In this document: positions 34,690 to 44,054 of the stretch, piece by piece
Layout: each line of letters starts with the position of its first letter
Numbering within the stretch: position 1 is the first letter of the stretch
From: Candidatus Hydrogenedentota bacterium
GTDB taxonomy: Bacteria; Hydrogenedentota; Hydrogenedentia; Hydrogenedentales; JAEUWI01
DNA length: 64,000 bases
NCBI GenBank assembly: GCA_016791475.1
Contig: JAEUWI010000013.1
Coordinates: 73,029 to 137,028, forward strand
Reading direction: 5' to 3'
Translations under genes and position numbers: made by a program
The notes under the pieces: model-generated
The model's input: only the letters and a program-made list of their open reading frames with translations
Told to the model about the DNA's origin: nothing
Databases searched by the model: none

Positions 34690-37197
34690 TCACGCCGCCT
34701 CCTCGCCACCCAGATGGCTGAGTATCTCCGTGGCCAACTCCACCGTCAGCGGTTCGCGCGACATGGCGGCGAAGGCCGCAATTTTACGCAACGAACCCAC
34801 CATCTTGCGGATGTCGTTGGACACCCGCATGGCGATGAGCGACAGGATTTCGTCGGGGATCTGGACGTTGGCGGTGCCCGCGTGGCGGCGCAGGATCTGC
34901 ATCCGCGTGTCCCACTCGGGCGCTTTCAAATCGGCCACGATCCCGCTGGAAAACCGGGAAATAAGGCGCTGCTCCAACAGGCCCAGGCGGTCCGGGGCCT
35001 TATCACTGGCAATAATAATCTGCCGCCCCTGCTGATGCAACACATTGAAGATATGGAAAAATTCCTCCTGCGCCTCCACGCGCCCCCCCATGAACTGAAT
35101 ATCGTCCAGAATCAGCACGTCCCAGTGGCAGTAGTTCTCCCGAAAAGCCTCCTGGGCGTCCGCAGCCAGGGCCTCTTTGAGCCGCCTCGAAAAATGGCTT
35201 GCCGAAACATAGCCCACCCGATGCTTCGGGTGGTTCTGGCGAATGGCATTGCCCGCCGCGCTGATCAGGTGCGTCTTGCCCAGGCCCACATTGCCATAGA
35301 GAAACAGCGGGTTGTACTCGCCGCCGGGCTTCGCCGCCACCGACTGGGCAATGGAAAGGGTAAAGGCATTGGCCTTGCCCGCGAAAAAGCTTTCAAACGT
35401 GAGGGTCTCCAGGGGTACTTCGGCCTCCAGCGCATCCCGCACACGATCATCGCCGGCCATATCGGCGGCTTCGCCCTCGACCGGGACCCCGAAGGAAGAA
35501 ACCGAAGCATGGCGGCTTCGCTGGCCCTGGCGCAGGTTGTGCATCCGCTCGTTCTGCACCAGAGACGCCTCCACCAGTTGCGAAGTCTGCTGGGTTGACT
35601 GGACCGCCGCCTCGATCAACTGGGAGGTCTGCTGGGAAGATTGCACCGCCGCCTCCGCCAGTTCCGCCAGGCGCGCGCTCTGGGCCGCCTGCGCGTCACG
35701 GCTGGCCTCGATTACCTCTTTCATCGTCGCAACCATACCCTGCTGCGAGTCGCGCAGCGCCAATACGATGGCCTCCTGCGCCGCCGCACCATGATCGTTC
35801 TGCGCGGAGTTCGTCCGCATCTGCACGATCAACGTGGCCAGGGCTTCCTGCATCACCCCGCCAATCGTGTCCCGGATCATTTCAGCGAACTGCTCGAAAG
35901 GGGGGGGCGCCTGATCTGGTTTTGCCGAGGCGCGCAGTTGCACCACCACAGAAGCCAACGCTTCCTGCATCGCGCCGCCGATGCTCTCGCGGATGGTCTC
36001 GCCCATGGCGTCGGCCGCGGGGGTTTGCCCCTTGATCGCGCTGATGAGTTCCTGGAGCACCGCCTCCATGCCGGGGCCCGCCGGCTCAACCGGGGGCGGA
36101 GGCACAAGCGCCGCAGTTTCCTTCGGGCGAACGATTTCCTTCAATTCGTCGAGCGTCGCACGGAAGGCCTGCTCAAAGCCCGACCAGTCTGGCGCCGCCG
36201 CCGTTGCGGGCAGTATGGCTGGCGCGATATTCGTCGATGGTCGGTCCAGGGTTCGGAGGGCTTCAGCCATCGCATCGCGCACCGAATCCCGCATGACATT
36301 GCCGAGCACCTCGGGTGAGAAGGCGGGGGCCGGCGGTGCAACCGGAGCCGCGGGGGGCTGCGGGACGACTTCGGCCGCGGGCCGTTCAAAATTCTTCAGG
36401 GCCTCGGCCATGGCATCGCGGATCGAATCGCGCATCACCCCGCCCAGTACTTCGGGCGACAGGGCGGGGGCCGCGGAAACCGGCTCGGACTGCGTTGGCG
36501 CCATGCGCGCCGAAAGCTCCTGGACCACATCGCGCAGTCCCGCCTGGATTGCGCCGACCAGGGCGCCCGTGTCTATGGCGGCGACGGGCGCGGATGGTAC
36601 CTGCGTTGAGGCGGCCGCCAGGGGCGGGGCGGAAGCGGGCGCCGGTTTTGGGGTGGGCTTTGGCGCCAGCTTGGTCAGCCCGAAGCTGGCCATGCTCTCC
36701 TGACTTTCCTTTTTCTGGCTGTCCGCGAAATATTTTTGCGCCGCCTGTTCAAAGTGGGTCCAGTTGCACAGAATCGGCTTGATGCGGAGATCGGGGCAGA
36801 GCGTGCGAATGGCTTCCAGCGCTTCATTATCCAGCGGATCCACCATCGCCACCGTCAAGATACGGCCCAGCTTGTCGATCGGGAGCAAGCCGTATTTGAG
36901 GCATACCTCCTTGGAGATCAGCTTGAGCACTTCCGAGCCCACATCGTAATCGAGAAGACTGATATGGGGAATCTTGCACTGCTTCACGAAGCACGTGTTG
37001 ATATCGTCCTGCGTGGTGTACTTGCGCTGGACGAGGATCTTGCAGAGAAATTCCCCCGTCTTGCTCCGCTCCTCTTCCGCATCGTCCAACTGTGCGCGCG
37101 TCACCAACTGGGCCCCCAGCAACAGATCGACCAAACGCTGCGGCATGACCACCGAGGTGCCGGTTGCATCGGTTACGCTGTGGGTCGGGGCAAGCAT
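34690..37197 (-). CDS. MshEN-like domain fused to amphipathic repeats and a DnaA-type AAA+ module lacking DNA-binding domain IV
   Basis: 835 residues. Residues about 18-158 align with the N-domain of the adjacent PilB ([36 protein letters not shown]). Residues 160-240 are Pro/Ala-rich. Amphipathic repeats follow: [14 protein letters not shown] (about 254-267), [14 protein letters not shown] (301-314), [14 protein letters not shown] (401-414), [14 protein letters not shown] (440-453), then a Gln/Ala coiled coil to about 555. Residues 598-830 are DnaA-like: [25 protein letters not shown] (Walker A), VLILDDIQF (Walker B), sensor 1 IIASDKAP, box [12 protein letters not shown], sensor 2 [11 protein letters not shown]. 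The protein ends there, without the helix-turn-helix of true DnaA. Its position upstream of pilB suggests a pilus-linked ATPase rather than replication. Confidence 0.88.
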   Translation of the reverse strand: MLAPTHSVTDATGTSVVMPQRLVDLLLGAQLVTRAQLDDAEEERSKTGEFLCKILVQRKYTTQDDINTCFVKQCKIPHISLLDYDVGSEVLKLISKEVCLKYGLLPIDKLGRILTVAMVDPLDNEALEAIRTLCPDLRIKPILCNWTHFEQAAQKYFADSQKKESQESMASFGLTKLAPKPTPKPAPASAPPLAAASTQVPSAPVAAIDTGALVGAIQAGLRDVVQELSARMAPTQSEPVSAAPALSPEVLGGVMRDSIRDAMAEALKNFERPAAEVVPQPPAAPVAPPAPAFSPEVLGNVMRDSVRDAMAEALRTLDRPSTNIAPAILPATAAAPDWSGFEQAFRATLDELKEIVRPKETAALVPPPPVEPAGPGMEAVLQELISAIKGQTPAADAMGETIRESIGGAMQEALASVVVQLRASAKPDQAPPPFEQFAEMIRDTIGGVMQEALATLIVQMRTNSAQNDHGAAAQEAIVLALRDSQQGMVATMKEVIEASRDAQAAQSARLAELAEAAVQSSQQTSQLIEAAVQSTQQTSQLVEASLVQNERMHNLRQGQRSRHASVSSFGVPVEGEAADMAGDDRVRDALEAEVPLETLTFESFFAGKANAFTLSIAQSVAAKPGGEYNPLFLYGNVGLGKTHLISAAGNAIRQNHPKHRVGYVSASHFSRRLKEALAADAQEAFRENYCHWDVLILDDIQFMGGRVEAQEEFFHIFNVLHQQGRQIIIASDKAPDRLGLLEQRLISRFSSGIVADLKAPEWDTRMQILRRHAGTANVQIPDEILSLIAMRVSNDIRKMVGSLRKIAAFAAMSREPLTVELATEILSHLGGEEAA

Positions 37198-37527
37198 CGG
37201 TTACGCATAACTCCAGATATGAGGGGCCAAAATACTCCAGCGCAAGACGGGCCATTGCCTGTCCCCGCAGATCCTCCAGGACCTGAAGCCGGTCAACAAC
37301 GGGCCGCAAGCACCCAAAGGGCTGTACACTCGATTGTATCATCGGTCCACGAAACGGTCAAACCAAAAATTGCTACAACCTATTGCATGACAACGTTTTG
37401 GATCGGCTGGAAGGCCGCGGAAAATCGGGCGCATGGGGTTTCCCGCCCATGGATGCGCCGCCGACGCCCTCTTTCGTGCAACTTCGCTCCAGGATACGCG
37501 TGTAAGCGCGCCCGCGCTTCCGCCGGT
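37198..37527. other. Intergenic region
   Basis: 330 bases between the DnaA-like gene start and the lipoprotein stop. It should contain the promoter of the long pil run, but I can point to no convincing -35/-10 or sigma-54 (GG-N10-GC) site and no strong hairpin. Confidence 0.4.
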
Positions 37528-38202
37528 TCAATCATCCGGGATTTCCTGAAAATCATAGACCAGCAGGGCCACGACCCGATCCAGGCCAAAATCGTGACAG
37601 GCCAGGCAGGATTGGTCGGCCCGGACCGGTCCCGCCACGCGAAATCCCGGCCCCTCGTCGAAGCGTTGCAAGGCCGGGCTGGCCTGCGCCTTCGCCCAGC
37701 CCAGCTCCGCCAGCGCGTCCGCCGCAATGGGGGTTGCAGTGTCTTCGCCCGCCACGGGGTGGGCCGCGCCTGCCCACTGGTACGCATAACCATCGGGTTT
37801 AACATAGATCAGCCGGGTCGTCTCCGAGGCCATGCCCCAGGAGTCCCCGTCGATCAGGACCGCGTCGGCATAGGGCCAGATTGCATTTGGGTCGCCGCCC
37901 GGCGCCGCCCCCAGGGCGAAGCGTTCGAGCCAGACGGCGTGGAGTTCCTCCAGGCTCTCCGCATAGGTCCACTCCGCCAGCGGATGGGCCCGCATACCGT
38001 CAAACTCCGGCGCAATCTCCGGCGCCGCCGGAGAAGATGTGGTCGGTGCGGCCTCGACCACGACCGGCGATGGCGCGGGCGCCTCGATTCCTTCCGGCCC
38101 ACAAGCGGAAGCGAAAAGGGCAAGGGCCACCGCCGCCCGGGTCATGCGTCCCGGGCCGGATCGCGTCGTGAAAGGCTGAATAACTTGTGCCAATTTATCC
38201 AT
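37528..38202 (-). CDS. Lipoprotein with single c-type heme motif
   Basis: About 224 residues. A signal sequence ([13 protein letters not shown]) ends in a lipobox whose Cys would be acylated, followed by a Pro/Ala/Ser-rich linker to about residue 65. Near the C-terminus is CLACH, a CxxCH heme c attachment site, with [15 protein letters not shown] after it. The middle ([21 protein letters not shown]) is not a family I can name with confidence. ATG 38202 is preceded by TATAAT, giving a very short leader; ATG 38145 is also possible. It may be an envelope electron-transfer or redox-sensing protein. Confidence 0.72.
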   Translation of the reverse strand: MDKLAQVIQPFTTRSGPGRMTRAAVALALFASACGPEGIEAPAPSPVVVEAAPTTSSPAAPEIAPEFDGMRAHPLAEWTYAESLEELHAVWLERFALGAAPGGDPNAIWPYADAVLIDGDSWGMASETTRLIYVKPDGYAYQWAGAAHPVAGEDTATPIAADALAELGWAKAQASPALQRFDEGPGFRVAGPVRADQSCLACHDFGLDRVVALLVYDFQEIPDD

Positions 38203-38382
38203 TTTCGCTATTATATGCGGGATCTGCCGCACGCGCCCCTGGACCCCATCGGGTGCCCGAAGGGGCCAACGGGAAGCGCGTCCGCCCTCGGGGCACAGTC
38301 TAACCCGGAAGCCCCCGGTCAGGCTACCCGCTCGGAATCCCGATCTTTACCGCCACATCGGCCCCACGAAAGGAATACCACC
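38203..38382. promoter_or_regulatory. Divergent promoter region, lipoprotein and aminotransferase
   Basis: 180 bases between divergent starts. On the minus strand TATAAT lies about ten bases before the lipoprotein ATG (plus positions 38211-38216). No clear -35 accompanies it. On plus, AGGA eight bases before GTG 38383 fixes the aminotransferase start. Confidence 0.45.
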
Positions 38383-39573
38383 GTGTTTGAACGCTTGGAG
38401 ATGGCTCCGCCCGACGCAATCCTGGGACTTACCGAGGCCTTTAAGAAGGATCCCGCCCCCCACAAGATCAACCTCGGTGTCGGCGTTTACAAAGATGAAA
38501 ACAACCAGACGCCCGTGCTCCAGTCCGTGAAAAAGGCCGAGGAGAAACTGCTGAAGGAAGAATCCACCAAGAACTACCTCAGCATCCCCGGCAGCCCGGC
38601 CTACGGCGCCTGCGTCCGCGAGTTGCTCTTCGGTGCGGATCACGAAATCGTCGTGTCCGGCCGCGCCCAGACCGCCCAGACCCCCGGCGGCACCGGTGCC
38701 CTGCGCGTCGCCGCCGACTTCATCAAGCAACAGTTCCCCGGCGCGTCCATCTGGATCAGCGATCCCACCTGGGCCAACCACAACGCCATCTTCGCCGCCG
38801 CCGGCATCGCAGTCAAGACCTATCCCTATTACGACGCCGAGAGCAAAGGCCTCAACTTTGAAGCCATGAAGGCCGCCCTGGCCGCCGCCCCCGCGGGCGA
38901 CGCCGTGCTGCTCCACGCCTGCTGCCACAACCCCAGCGGCATTGACCCCGACAGCGCCCAGTGGACCGAACTCGCCGCCCTCACGGCGGAAAAGGGCCTG
39001 CTGCCCTTCTTCGACTTCGCCTACCAGGGTTTCGGCCGCGGCCTCGAAGAAGACGCCGAAGGCCTCCGCGCCTTCTGCACCCCCGGCCGCGAACTGCTCA
39101 TCTGCAGCTCCTTCTCCAAGAACTTTGGCCTCTACAACGAGCGCGTCGGCGCGCTGACCCTCGTCGCCGCCGATGCGGACACCGCCGCGTCGGCCTTCAG
39201 CCACGTGGAAAAATCCATCCGCGCCAACTACTCCAACCCGCCCTTCCACGGCGGCGCGATCGTCACCACCATACTCCAGGACGCCGAACTCCGCGCCCTC
39301 TGGATCGAAGAGCTCGCCGCCATGCGCGACCGCATCCAGTCCATGCGCGACAGCTTCGTCGAGACCCTCAAGGCCAAGGGCGTAGACCGCGACTTCTCCT
39401 TTATCGCTCGCCAGATCGGCATGTTCTCCTTCTCCGGCCTCACCAAGGCCCAGGTGGACGCCCTCCGCGATAAGCACGCCCTCTACATCGTCGGATCGGG
39501 CCGCATCAGCGTCGCCGGCATGACCCCGACCAACATGGGACCCCTCTGCGACGCAATTAAGAGCGTCCTGTAA
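38383..39573 (+). CDS. aspC: Aspartate/aromatic amino acid aminotransferase
   Basis: 396 residues, standard for AspC/TyrB, and PLP-dependent. The pyridoxal lysine is K246 in [16 protein letters not shown], a near-exact match to the E. coli signature. Other family blocks are [40 protein letters not shown] and FFDFAYQGF. It interconverts aspartate and oxaloacetate, or aromatic amino acids and their keto acids, with glutamate/2-oxoglutarate. The start is GTG with AGGA upstream; the reading frame remains open far upstream by chance and that extension is not coding. A terminator follows at 39611. Confidence 0.95.
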   Translation: MFERLEMAPPDAILGLTEAFKKDPAPHKINLGVGVYKDENNQTPVLQSVKKAEEKLLKEESTKNYLSIPGSPAYGACVRELLFGADHEIVVSGRAQTAQTPGGTGALRVAADFIKQQFPGASIWISDPTWANHNAIFAAAGIAVKTYPYYDAESKGLNFEAMKAALAAAPAGDAVLLHACCHNPSGIDPDSAQWTELAALTAEKGLLPFFDFAYQGFGRGLEEDAEGLRAFCTPGRELLICSSFSKNFGLYNERVGALTLVAADADTAASAFSHVEKSIRANYSNPPFHGGAIVTTILQDAELRALWIEELAAMRDRIQSMRDSFVETLKAKGVDRDFSFIARQIGMFSFSGLTKAQVDALRDKHALYIVGSGRISVAGMTPTNMGPLCDAIKSVL

Positions 39574-40088
39574 TATAAAGGCCATCGGCTATCACGTCTG
39601 GCGCGAACACCACGCGCCGGGCGTGTTTTTTTTGATCGCGCAGCGGGATCGAGAGACCACTCCAGCGCCGCCCATTCCGCATCGGGGAAGCTTCACCGTC
39701 AGGCCGTCGAATCCGAGGGCAAGCCACCGCAACGCGCGGGCCTGTCCCTAACCCACAGGCCGCTCTTCGTAAGATGTGCCGTCCCGCCTGTCCGCCGCCA
39801 CGCGTCCGTCCCGGATGCTATTGTTAATGTCGCTCTGGTGAGTGTGCTAGTCCGTCGAAGGTGGCTTAACCTTCCAGGTTGAGACAAGGGGAAATGGGGA
39901 CAGCCACCTATAAAAGAGGACTTCCTGACCGCCGCTACGGGTACGCTCTGGAAACCAGTTCTAACGTCGGCCTTTTGAACCTGGATGCAGTCCACTTTCG
40001 GTTGCGGTTCCCTCGTTGGGAACTTGCGCTTCGCTCAGATTGCGGGACGTGGCTTAGGAATCCCAACTCGCCGTTCCCCGGTCCTCCC
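39574..40088. other. Intergenic region with terminator and possible mobile-element remnant
   Basis: After the aminotransferase terminator, about 450 bases carry no credible gene. The phrase around 39890-39920 (ggggaaatggggacagccacc) resembles the ends of REP-associated transposase elements as I remember them. A related phrase occurs near 47115. Confidence 0.4.
39611..39633 (+). terminator. Intrinsic terminator after aspartate aminotransferase
   Basis: Stem CACGC / GCGTG with loop GCCGG followed by eight T. It lies 38 bases after the stop codon. Confidence 0.88.
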
Positions 40089-40787
40089 TTACACGCTTTG
40101 TGCGCCGGGAATGATGAAGTAGAAGACGGCGAAGAAGTGGCAGGCGCTTCCCGCAAGGACGAAGAGGTGCCAGATGGCGTGGTTGTAGGGGAGGCGGTTC
40201 CAGAGGTAGAACACCGTTCCGCCGGTATAGGCCAGGCCGCCGAAAACCATGAGCCAGAGGGCGGCCTGGGGAACCAGCTCCATGGTGGGCTTGATCGCGA
40301 TCACGATGGTCCAGCCCATGGCGACGTAGAGCGCGGTGGAAACTTTGTCCCACCAACCCAGATGGGCACCGCGATCGATGAAAAACATTTTGAACAGGCA
40401 GCCTGCAATTGCGATGGTCCATTGGACGGCAAAGAGGCTCCAGCCCCAGGGGCCGCGCAGGTTGACGAGCAGGAAGGGGGTGTAGGTGCCTGCGATTAGC
40501 AGATAAATGGAGCAGTGGTCGATCTTGCGGAAAATACGCTTGAGTTTGGGCTGGGGGAAAGCGTGGTAGAGGGTGGACGCGAGGTACATGAGCACCAGCG
40601 TGGTGCCGAAGACACTGACGCTGACGGTACACCAGGGGTCGGCCGCCATGGTGGCATAGACCACGAGCATGGTCAGCGCGGCCACGCTCAGGAGTGCGCC
40701 GATACCGTGGGTGACGCTGTTGGCGATTTCTTCGCCGAGGGAATATTCAGATTCAGAGGACATGGCATTCTCATGGGTTTGGGCCAT
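40089..40787 (-). CDS. Hemolysin III / PAQR family membrane protein
   Basis: Seven membrane helices in about 232 residues, standard for the YqfA/HlyIII (PAQR) family. Conserved polar residues are present: the Glu and His in EEIANSVTHGIGA, the His in STLYHAF, the DHCSIYLLIAGTYTPF block, and HAIWHLFVLAGSACHF near the end, which together form the likely metal site. Bacterial members are linked to lipid metabolism or stress; a hemolytic role is historical. ATG 40787 has GGAAAG seven bases upstream and is preferred over starts at 40832, 40802 and 40763. Confidence 0.9.
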   Translation of the reverse strand: MAQTHENAMSSESEYSLGEEIANSVTHGIGALLSVAALTMLVVYATMAADPWCTVSVSVFGTTLVLMYLASTLYHAFPQPKLKRIFRKIDHCSIYLLIAGTYTPFLLVNLRGPWGWSLFAVQWTIAIAGCLFKMFFIDRGAHLGWWDKVSTALYVAMGWTIVIAIKPTMELVPQAALWLMVFGGLAYTGGTVFYLWNRLPYNHAIWHLFVLAGSACHFFAVFYFIIPGAQSV

Positions 40788-41520
40788 CACGCGGCTTTCC
40801 ATTATGGTACGTGAGATGGGGGCCGATAGCAAGTTTGCCGGCGGCGTGTATTCGCTTTTTCCGGTGATTCAGACGATACCGTCGAGGGGCTGATTGGTGA
40901 CAGGCGGCGTTGGTTACTGGAATTTGGGTCCGTTGATTTCGTGGCGTGCAAATTCCTGCGCAGCGAACACATTCGCCATGCGCATTTGTGTTCAATAAGT
41001 GGCCTGGGGGAAGAGTCCCTGGATATTTTTCCCGGTTCGCGCATTACGTTAAGTGGTTTATTTTCAGTGGGTTGACAAATTCAATCGCTTTTACGCCACC
41101 GTTGGCATAACTTATGCCTATATAGGTCAGGCGAGCACAAAGCCCGCCGATGGAAGGGCCCAAAAGGCCCAACGAAAGACTGGATCATGTTCGCCAACCA
41201 CAGACACCACCAAGACGCCGGGCCTTTCAGACCGACCCAACGTCCTGATGTAGCGTGGTCCAGCGCCAACACACCGGCTGTTTGCACGATGGCCCAGCCC
41301 CTGCTTCCCGACGACGAGGCAAACTGGTTAACACTTCCGTGTACCCGTGTTACAGCCGGATTCCATCGCTCCCCGCAATCGCACGGTTCACGTGCGATTA
41401 GACTCACTGCCTGGGGGTCTGCCCGTTCACTGCTGCCCAACCTACCAGATAGGCAGACCCCACCTTCTTCCGCGCTGACGTCCAGCCAGACCTCAGCATA
41501 GACACACCGGAAGAAGCTGA

Positions 41521-41557
41521 AACCGGCCGAGTGGTTGCAACGACCGTTCGGCCGGTT
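41521..41557. repeat. Inverted repeat AACCGGCCGA / TCGGCCGGTT
   Basis: 10-bp perfect arms at 41521-41530 and 41548-41557 with a 17-base loop that itself can pair (GGT/ACC). It is followed by TGTCCTTTTGGGG, a weak T-run on plus. Confidence 0.6.
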
Positions 41558-41712
41558 TGTCCTTTTGGGGGGAGACGATTCGCGCCTGCTTCAGTCGCCC
41601 ACGGGTGACTTTTGTCCAATCCACCGGTTCAGCCGATGAGCTTCCCACGCAAGCAACTGAATTTGATCCGCAGGAGCGGCAGTCAATAGTTGGCGGTTCG
41701 CCATCCGTTTGA

Positions 41713-41838
41713 ATCCGCGAAGCGGATGGCAACGCAATACGACGTGATTCTGCCATCCGCTTCGCGGATTCAATACTACGTTTCCAGGGGGCCTGGGGCT
41801 TACGCCCCAGGCTATTGACTGTCATCCGCTTCGCGGAT
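41713..41838. repeat. Cluster of REP-like palindromes
   Basis: Palindrome ATCCGC-GAA-GCGGAT at 41713-41727 and its complement form ATCCGC-TTC-GCGGAT at 41755-41769 and 41824-41838. A hairpin GCCTGGGGC-TTAC-GCCCCAGGC (41791-41812) lies between copies two and three. Spacing and symmetry are typical of REP/BIME clusters. Confidence 0.7.
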
Positions 41839-42010
41839 TAGGAAAGTCGGGGTCTTGAGAAGCGGTCCGGAAATCTCGACCCGCGCTTCACCCGTATGGA
41901 CGCCCAAGGCTTCAGCAGACTGGACCTGTACCTGGACCGACCGGCCCCTTTCAGGGGCCTTCCTCATACCGCCGGCTCTATCGGTGGTTGCGGATTTTTG
42001 CCCACGCGGG

Positions 42011-42436
42011 TCAGGGCTTGGCTTCGGCTGCCGCAGCATCGGCGGCATTGGAGAGGGAGATATTCTGGATCTTGGCCGACCGGGCAAAGTCCATGATGTC
42101 GGTCATGCGCTCCAGGGGCGCGAGGGGGTCGACATTCAACACGATGCCGTCGGGGTGGCTGGCGGCCTCGGCGAGAATGCGCTGCCGGATCAGATCATTG
42201 TCCAGCACGTCGCTGCCAATGCTGTAGGCACCCGCCGCGTCGATATTTACCGTGATGGTCTTCGGCTCTTCCTGGGACTCGCTCGGCGCATCGTCGCCAC
42301 TGGAGACCGACGTGGAGACGCCTGTGGTCTGGAGGAGGGGATTGACCACAATCATGATGATGAGGAGCACGAGGAACACGTCCGTCAGGGGCGTGATATT
42401 TATTTCGCCGATGACTTTCTGTTTGCCGGTTTTCAT
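42011..42436 (-). CDS. exbD: ExbD/TolR-type biopolymer transport protein
   Basis: 141 residues with one N-terminal membrane helix preceded by the signature EINITPLTDVFLVLLIIM, whose Asp is the proton-carrying residue of ExbD/TolR stators. A periplasmic domain follows (TITVNIDAAGAYSIG, GIVLNVDPLAPLERMTDIMDFA). It is the last of three stator genes and follows another ExbD with a 27-base gap. Together with ExbB it would convert the proton gradient into motion of a TonB- or TolA-like partner, which is not encoded here. Confidence 0.9.
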   Translation of the reverse strand: MKTGKQKVIGEINITPLTDVFLVLLIIMIVVNPLLQTTGVSTSVSSGDDAPSESQEEPKTITVNIDAAGAYSIGSDVLDNDLIRQRILAEAASHPDGIVLNVDPLAPLERMTDIMDFARSAKIQNISLSNAADAAAAEAKP

Positions 42437-42463
42437 GGGAGGATTGCCTCGAAAATAGCGGGG

Positions 42464-42979
42464 TCAGGGGCCGGCGGGTGCTGGCGCTGGTACTGCGGTC
42501 GGGGCCGGTGCGGCAGCGGGTGCTACCGGGGTGGCCGGTGCAGCGGGTGCCGTCGCCGCTCCGCCGGGCAGGCCCGCAGGCTCGCGCTTCAACTCGCCTG
42601 AAATGTACACGTTCTGAAAGCCCACATTCTGCGCGGCTTCCATTATGAGCATGACCTTGCCGCTCTGGGCCGCCTTGTCCCCGCGAATCACGAGGTTTTT
42701 CGGATCGGTGGCGGGCAGCCGGGTGGTCAGGTAGGCCTCCAGGCCATTTTCCAGAATCGACTGGCCATCCGAGAAAAATTCGCCGCTGCTCTTGATCTCG
42801 ATGAGGGGCCATTTCTCATCCATCATGACCGACTGGGTCATGGTGGGGGCCTTGATTTCACGCTGCTGGTTCGTCACCGGCGCCGCGATGATGATGACCA
42901 CCAGGAGCACCAGAAACACGTCCGTCAGGGGCGTGATGTTGATGTCCGAAAAGGTGGCGTTCTTGCCGGAGGCCGCCAT
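42464..42979 (-). CDS. exbD: ExbD/TolR-type protein with Pro/Ala tail
   Basis: 171 residues. It has the same membrane signature as its neighbour (FSDINITPLTDVFLVLLVVI), a longer periplasmic domain (FSDGQSILENGLEAYLTTRL, KNLVIRGDKAAQSGKVMLIM) and a 35-residue C-terminus made almost wholly of Ala and Pro. Two different ExbD genes with one ExbB suggest a hetero-oligomeric stator like those of some gliding or outer-membrane uptake systems. It begins one base after the ExbB stop. Confidence 0.9.
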   Translation of the reverse strand: MAASGKNATFSDINITPLTDVFLVLLVVIIIAAPVTNQQREIKAPTMTQSVMMDEKWPLIEIKSSGEFFSDGQSILENGLEAYLTTRLPATDPKNLVIRGDKAAQSGKVMLIMEAAQNVGFQNVYISGELKREPAGLPGGAATAPAAPATPVAPAAAPAPTAVPAPAPAGP

Positions 42980-42980
42980 G

Positions 42981-43652
42981 TCAGATTTCCCAGGCCTGAT
43001 CCAGGCGGTGCTTGGTGCCGTGGGTGGCCGGGCCGTGGGGGTGGCCGCCGGGCTTCACGCTCATGCAGATCAGCTTCACCACTTCAAAATCGGCCACGAT
43101 ATTGTCCGCCACGGCGTGGAGGTAGTTATTCATGGCCACCGCCAGAATGGCGACCAGCAGGCCGAAGGCCGTGGCGATCAGGGCCGAGCCGATGCCGAAC
43201 ATGATCTCGGCGGAATTGCTGCCCCCGGTGGACTGGGCCATGGTGCCGAAGGTCAGCAGGATGCGGGCCACGGTGCCGAAGAGGCCGAGGTAGGGGCAGA
43301 TGGTGGCGATGGTGCCCAGCCAGGCGAGGCCGCGATGCAGATCACGGGAAGCCAGGGAGGCGCGCACTTCATAGAGCGGTTCAAAGCTGTCCGGGTGCTC
43401 CGCCATGATGCCCGCCCCTTCGGCGGCAAGATGGGGGATAAGGCCCGGCTTCCGTTCGGCCAGCTTCCGCGCATCGGGGAGGCTGCGGAGGATGGCGGCC
43501 TGGAAGGCGTCAATAAACTCGCCCACACCGGCGCGATTCCGCTTGTAGAAGCGCATCCGTTCGAGACTGACCGCCAGCGCAATAATGGAGCACAGGAGGA
43601 TGGGCGCAAGCACGGGCCAGTCGTGGATGATGGCGAACTTATATAAATCCAT
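42981..43652 (-). CDS. exbB: ExbB/TolQ/MotA family proton-channel protein
   Basis: 223 residues with three hydrophobic segments: helix one near the N-terminus (WPVLAPILLCSIIALAVSLERM), then a cytoplasmic section and the conserved pair around LAWLGTIATICPYLGLFGTVARI and IGSALIATAFGLLVAILAVAM. The latter match the MotA_ExbB domain. The C-terminus is His-rich (GGHPHGPATHGTKH), which might bind metal. It is first in the exbB-exbD-exbD operon. Confidence 0.92.
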   Translation of the reverse strand: MDLYKFAIIHDWPVLAPILLCSIIALAVSLERMRFYKRNRAGVGEFIDAFQAAILRSLPDARKLAERKPGLIPHLAAEGAGIMAEHPDSFEPLYEVRASLASRDLHRGLAWLGTIATICPYLGLFGTVARILLTFGTMAQSTGGSNSAEIMFGIGSALIATAFGLLVAILAVAMNNYLHAVADNIVADFEVVKLICMSVKPGGHPHGPATHGTKHRLDQAWEI

Positions 43653-44054
43653 GGAGTCGAATCCTTTAGCGTACCTGGGAGCGAGATATTCTGGCCATAC
43701 CCCAGTTCATCCCGCGGCAGGCGCCGCGGGTTTCACGGCGGCGGGGGATCGAGACGGGGCGGGCTCGGTTCAAGCGCAGTTGTTTCGACCACAGGCGTTC
43801 CTGGAGCCCTCGTTCGCTATATTTTACGGTATTGGGAGGATCGACTACAAATTGGGGTATGCCGGGCCGGGGATCGCCACGGGATGTGGTATTGGTCAGA
43901 CAGCAGGATCGGAAAGACTCCACAACACCGGCGATCATGGTGCCCGGGCGCCACGACTTCCCGGCAACAATCAAAACTCGACTAATTCCTTGAGCACGCC
44001 CGGCCGCACCCGCGATAATGGCAGGACGACTTGACCAAAGGAGGCATCCCTGTC
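43653..44054. promoter_or_regulatory. Divergent intergenic region, exbB and beta-helix gene
   Basis: About 400 bases. It contains a perfect 8-bp hairpin CCCGCGGC-AGGC-GCCGCGGG (43713-43732), which would lie in the exbB leader. AAAGGAGG at 44037-44044 is a strong ribosome site for ATG 44055. I could not fix promoters. Confidence 0.5.

Larger units (their letters stand above)
40788..42010. other. 1.2-kb repeat-rich stretch with no credible gene
   Basis: Open frames here are short, overlapping and unlike known proteins. The region holds dyads at 41104-41126 (GGCATAA-C-TTATGCC then CCTATATAGG), an inverted repeat at 41521-41557, three copies of a palindrome at 41713-41838 and a 9-bp hairpin at 41791-41812. 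The segment 41130-41440 has no repeat or protein signal but is moderately structured (for example CGCACG-gttca-CGTGCG). It may be mobile-element debris. Confidence 0.5.

Noticed and set aside
34690-37197. Replication origin marked by dnaA
   Set aside because: The DnaA-like protein lacks domain IV, and no clustered DnaA boxes, dnaN, recF or gyrase gene is nearby.
36736-39573. 945-codon open frame on plus
   Set aside because: Only the last 396 codons are the aminotransferase. The upstream part is antisense to the DnaA-like fusion and the lipoprotein.
41130-41440. Group II intron
   Set aside because: Some hairpins look intron-like, but there is no reverse transcriptase, domain V or boundary motif visible.
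41187-41501. Small proteins in the 40.8-42.0 kb gap
   Set aside because: Overlapping frames on both strands without ribosome sites, domains or codon bias.
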